Source: Glandiceps talaboti | Taxonomy: Eukaryota; Hemichordata; Enteropneusta; Spengelidae | Direction of reading: 5' to 3' | Assembly (NCBI RefSeq): GCF_964340395.1 | Contig: NC_135562.1 | Coordinates: forward strand, 3,943,634 to 4,007,633 | Length of the DNA stretch: 64,000 bases | Part shown: piece by piece, positions 60,094 through 64,000 of the stretch | Numbering within the stretch: position 1 is the stretch's first letter | Layout of the letters: each line of letters begins with the position of its first letter | Translations under genes and position numbers: made by a program | Notes under the pieces: generated by a model | Told to the model about the DNA's origin: nothing | Databases searched by the model: none | What the model saw: only the letters and a program-made list of their open reading frames with translations

Positions 60094-61050
60094 TCATATT
60101 ATTATAATTATACTGACCACTTCCGCTGGGGTTCTCACTAGTTTCAGAAGTACAAATAAGATAATTTTCACTCCGGTCTGAATATGCGTCAGTAACTTGG
60201 TAATTTGCCCGAACTTTTCGTTCTGTTTATCCTCAGGCTGTTTAAATGAGAGAAATGGAAATGGTAAAGTGTTTACAGAGAACATGCCTCTGAATAAATT
60301 AACACATTTAGAGCATGTCGTATAACGTTTTTTTGTTTTACCTTACATCTTGGCCACATACTAATACAGGTGATAAATATTAAGGATTCTTACGGGGGAG
60401 AATGATGCCAGGAAAAAATAACGTTTGTAAAGTTTAGGTTTTGCAAAGCTATTTAATGTTTTGACATCTGCATTCAGTGTGGTAGCTTGGGAATACTGAG
60501 CTGAAACTTGATTATCATAAATTGTATTGGAAACGCATATTCTCATGAGAGTCTGAAGACATGCATATGCAAAACAAATACTCATAACAATACTCCTAAA
60601 AGTTAGGTAGGTGGTACTCATGCTTATCACCTTAGCACAAATTAATCATGTATATTTACATGACAGATATATTTGAATAAAACTCAAAATAAGGTTTGAC
60701 AGGCTTTGTAAATGTATGTTTGATTGTTTTCTTACCTCTTGAATACGAACGGAAAAACACTGTACATGTCTTACCTTTTGCAAAGCCTCAAGTTTATTGA
60801 CAATGGCATCCAACCTTTCACCCTTTGTTTCATAATTTGCCTGCAACTGTTCTTCCTTGGTTTTATACTTTTCTTCGAACTGTTCTTCCTTGTTAAAATA
60901 CTTTTTCTCCAACTGCTTTTCCTTGGTTTTATAACTTTTCTCTAATTCTATAATCTTGTCTTTATAAGCATTCTCTGATTTATGGTACTGAATTTCATAA
61001 AGATAAGAGATGCAAACAAAAAATAACAACATTTTAGTAAAATAAAACAT
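60094..61050 (-). CDS. Secreted or membrane coiled-coil protein, 3 exons (unknown family)
   Basis: Minus-strand exons are 61050-60775, 60552-60394 and 60237-60094, all in phase 0, with donors GTAAGA and GTAAGA. The total is 192 aa. The start MFYFTKMLLFFVCISYLY is signal-peptide- or anchor-like. Residues about 25-92 are rich in Lys/Glu with a recurring KTKEKQLEKKY / NKEEQFEEKY / KTKEEQLQANY pattern. This 11-residue repeat with hydrophobic spacing suggests a coiled coil. Exon 3 has a hydrophobic stretch (IILFVLLKLV) and ends in a run of Ile. A second in-phase donor occurs 39 bp after the first (minus 60736), so exon 1 may be alternatively spliced. No family is recognised. Confidence 0.5.
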
Positions 61051-61053
61051 TGT

Positions 61054-61155
61054 CTATCTGTCTGTCTGTCTGTCTGCCTCCGTGTATGTATGTATGTATG
61101 TATGTATGTATGTATGTATGTATGTATGTATGTATGTATGTATGTATGTATGGTT
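61054..61155. repeat. (CTGT)n-(ATGT)n microsatellite
   Basis: Immediately upstream of the minus-strand coiled-coil gene start, so in its 5' UTR or promoter. Confidence 0.97.
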
Positions 61156-61282
61156 ATATGGTATATACGGATGGATTGGTGGATGTACGTTATGGACAGA
61201 TGGATGGATGTAAGTATATGTGTACATGTACATGTGCATGTGCATGTGCATAAAGTATGTACGCATATACAAATGTATATGC

Positions 61283-61286
61283 TTTC

Positions 61287-61340
<54 letters not shown>

Positions 61341-61360
61341 GCGTGCGCGCGCGCGCGGTC
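61283..61360. repeat. (TA)n-(GT)n-(CG)n microsatellite
   Basis: GT tract followed by a short alternating GC run (GTGCGTGCGCGCGCGCGC). Alternating purine-pyrimidine of this kind can adopt Z-DNA. Confidence 0.95.
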
Positions 61361-61503
61361 GCGTATGCATGTGTTCATGGTTGCACGTTTTTTTGTCTGT
61401 ACGTGTGTGCATCTAGGTAGGTATATACGGTAGAGGGTTTTTGAATTTTCGTCTATATCAGGCCTTATCAAAAACATTAATTCCTGGTTCGCTGTATAAA
61501 ACA

Positions 61504-61920
61504 TGGATGAGATGAGATGAGATGAGATGAGATGAGATGAGATGAGATGAGATAAGATAAGATAAGATGAGATAAGATATGAGATGAGATGAGATGAGAT
61601 GAGATGAGATGAGATATGATGAGATGAGATGAGATGAGATGAGATGAGATGAGATGAGATGAGATGAGATAAGATAAGATAAGATGAGATGAGATGAGAT
61701 AAGATATGATAAGATGAGATGAGATGAGATGAGATGAGATATGAGATGAGATATGAGATGAGATGAGATGAGATGAGATGAGATGAGATGAGATGAGATA
61801 TGAGATGAGCTATGAGATGAGATGAGATGAGATGAGATGAGATGAGATGAGATATGAGATGAGATGAGATGAGATGAGATGAGATGAGATGAGATGAGAT
61901 AAGATAAGATAAGATGAGAT
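61504..61920. repeat. (GAGAT)n pentanucleotide array, block 1
   Basis: GATGA/GAGAT units with ATATGAG and ATAAG variants. Variants recur in groups, indicating local copying within the array. Confidence 0.98.
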
Positions 61921-61927
61921 ATGTATA

Positions 61928-62064
61928 TGTTATTTGCCAAATACCGTTCCATATCTTGCTGCGAGAGGTAATTTTTCTGGTATAACGGAGAGCCGGAGGC
62001 GAGCCGTTATACCAGAAAAATTACCTCGAGCAGCAAGATGTGGAACAGTATTTAGCAAATAACA
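61928..62064. mobile_element. 137-bp palindromic element, copy B
   Basis: Near-perfect inverted repeat with arms of about 60 bp (TGTTATTTGCCAAATAC and GTATTTAGCAAATAACA at the ends). The centre is GAGAGCCGGAGGCGAGC. Its ends match those of the palindrome at 19041-19183. Confidence 0.75.
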
Positions 62065-62067
62065 TAC

Positions 62068-62793
62068 TTATACGTCACCTGCGACTATGAATTCATTTTT
62101 GAATGTCTAAAAATGCTGTTTCATTTTAAAATAAAATCACTTCCGCGTTATACTGTTGAGCGTAGTATCACGCACCTCTCTGATAACTGCAATGCGGTTG
62201 TTTACATGTCAGCCTTAACTTTATCATCCAATCAGAGTGCTCAGTAGTATGACGTAATGTTTACTATTTGCATATCACTCAGCGATATATTCAAACTTAT
62301 AACCATCAGCTGAAAAATGAGTGCGTCTTTGTTTTGCGTACTGTATTCCATTAAATGTACATAAATGTTCGTGATATGCTTTGTTGTTCTAGTTAAGCAA
62401 AAATTACACCCTCCGTGGTGGTAATTTTCATATCCTTCATAAATTTAGGAATTCGTATTTACGATCGCGTGACGACCGTGCGTTCGCCATCACTGGACTT
62501 TCACGGTTGTGTGTGGAATTTTAGACTATTTCCCTGTGACATGAAAAGTACAGTTCAAAGACTTGTTTCAATGTATACAACGGTGATATTTTGTTCGATT
62601 GACAACAAATTTGGCATTGGAAATGCTGGTTATAGCTCGATCTCTAGTTGTCTGCTAGATTTGTTTACAAGGGGACGTGCAGTGATCACGTAATACAACA
62701 AGCAAAAATACGGCTGTTGGTGAAAAATACGCCTGTGTATCTGCAGGGCTCTCGACCAATCAGAATGCGAGATTGGTGACAGGTGACGTATAA
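62068..62793. mobile_element. 726-bp TIR element inserted in the pentanucleotide array
   Basis: Bounded by the 14-bp inverted repeat TTATACGTCACCTG (62068-62081) and CAGGTGACGTATAA (62780-62793). GAGAT repeats follow directly on the right. Two CCAATCAGAGTGC-like segments (62230, 62754) occur inside. No transposase frame is seen, so it is MITE-like. With the adjoining palindrome it may form one composite element. Confidence 0.55.
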
Positions 62794-63152
62794 GAGATGA
62801 GATAAGATGAGATGAGATGAGATGAGTGTCATGAGATGAGATGAGATGAGATGAGATGAGATATGAGATGAGATGAGATGAAATGAGATGAGATGAGATG
62901 AGATATGAGATGAGATGAGATATGAGATGAGATGAGATGAAATGAGATGAGATGAGATGAGATGAGATGAGATGAGATATGATAAGATGAGATATGAGAT
63001 GAGATGAGATGAGATGAGATGAGATGAGATGGGGTGAGATGAGATAAGATGAGATGAGATGGGATGACATGATATGAGATGAGATGAGATGAGATGAGAT
63101 GAGATGAGATGAGATGAGATGAGATATGAGATGAGATGAGATATGAGATGAG
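62794..63152. repeat. (GAGAT)n pentanucleotide array, block 2
   Basis: Continuation of the array between the TIR element and the SINE. Confidence 0.98.
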
Positions 63153-63511
63153 ATAATAATAATGTTCGGTTCTTATATAGCGCTTTCCCACACCGTGCTC
63201 AAAGCGCTTTACAATTTATTACCCCTGGCTCGGATCAGAACGGCACAACGGCCCTTTAGACTTCCTCAACTCCCCGGGGAGCATACAATCCATTGCAGCC
63301 ATTTAAGCGCATAGGATTAAAACCTTCACATTGCAACCTACATCCTACCAGGTCCCCAATTATACAGCTGGGTTGACTGAAGCACAGTCGTGGTTCAAAT
63401 CTTGCCCAAGGACTTTAGCCACTCAGAAACAAACAGCAAGCAGCGACAGGGCTCGAACCTGCAACCTGTAGATTCCAAGCCAGTCACGCTAACCATTCAC
63501 CCATCATGACT
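63153..63511 (-). mobile_element. tRNA-derived SINE with L2/V-SINE-like 3' tail
   Basis: Minus strand: A box-like TGGGTGAATGGTTAGCG, B box GGTTCGAGCCC, a long body, then GTAAAGCGCTTTGAGCACGG and AAAGCGCTATATAAGAACC. An ATTATTATT-type tail follows. The AAGCGCTATATAA end matches the 3' ends shared by L2-clade LINEs and their dependent SINEs. Both pol III boxes look intact. It is inserted into the GAGAT array, so it is younger than that part of the array. Confidence 0.85.
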
Positions 63512-64000
63512 GAGATGAGATGAGATGAGATGAGATATGAGATGAGATGAGATGAGATATGAGATGAGATATGAGATGAGATGAGATGAGATGAGATGAG
63601 ATGAGATATGAGATGAGATGAGATGAAATGAGATGAGATGAGATGAGATGAGATATGAGATGAGATGAGATGAGATGAGATATGATGAGATGAGATGAGA
63701 TGAGATGAGATGAGATGAGATGAGATGAGATGAGATATGAGATGAGATGAGATGAGATGAGATGAGATGATATGAGATGAGATGAGATATGATGAGATAT
63801 GATGAGATGAGATGAGATATGATGAGATGAGATGAGATGAGATGAGATGAGATGAGATGAGATGAGATGAGATATGAGATATGAGATGAGATGAGATGAG
63901 ATGAGAGATGAGATGAGATGAGATGAGATGAGATGAGATGAGATGAGATGAGATGAGATATGATGAGATATGATGAGATGAGATGAGATATGATGAGATG
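63512..64000. repeat. (GAGAT)n pentanucleotide array, block 3
   Basis: Continues to the end of the window with frequent ATATGAG variants; its right edge is not seen. Confidence 0.98.

Overview
The window is AT-rich eukaryotic nuclear DNA. It has spliced genes with GT-AG introns, tRNA-derived SINEs, non-LTR retrotransposon fragments and an extreme load of microsatellites. The gene families (ENPP phosphodiesterase, TMEM45/DUF716, a melatonin/moody-type GPCR) and the repeat style fit a marine invertebrate, either a lophotrochozoan or a non-vertebrate deuterostome. The species cannot be fixed from sequence alone. All exon models here were built by hand from splice sites and reading phase.

Layout. 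0-8 kb: mostly non-coding, with a TTGTA array, a foldback element and a short repeated block. 8.5-11.3 kb (+): a small three-exon gene for a single-pass membrane protein. 15.1-20.0 kb (+): a six-exon ENPP6-like ectophosphodiesterase with a probable GPI signal. 21.5-22.4 kb (+): an intronless TMEM45-like seven-pass protein. 23.6-27.9 kb: dispersed repeats, a SINE and (GA)n/(GT)n arrays. 28.1-31.3 kb (+): two nearly identical intronless GPCR genes in a 2-kb tandem duplication whose joints lie in (GT)n tracts; a decayed relative lies at 38.4 kb. 34.8-45.8 kb: LINE remnants, a CT-rich compound satellite, a 26-bp minisatellite and a duplicated non-coding block with a LINE tail inserted in it. 47.5-57.3 kb (+): a ten-exon gene of unknown family whose last three exons are duplicated in tandem. 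60.1-61.05 kb (-): a three-exon gene for a secreted or membrane coiled-coil protein. 61.5-64 kb: a GAGAT-type pentanucleotide array interrupted by a palindromic/TIR element and by a tRNA-derived SINE.

The most notable signal is a set of five small RNA motifs that fold as minimal type I hammerhead ribozymes, near 8.09, 16.1, 49.69, 49.75 and 50.05 kb. They come in two sequence types. Two of them show a compensatory change in stem I. They sit at the head of short elements that end in a microsatellite, and two loci carry head-to-head inverted copies. This resembles the hammerheads of Penelope-like retroelements and animal retrozymes, but no reverse transcriptase is visible nearby.

The genes do not form an obvious pathway. 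The window looks like an ordinary gene-poor stretch, strongly shaped by repeat expansion and local tandem duplication.
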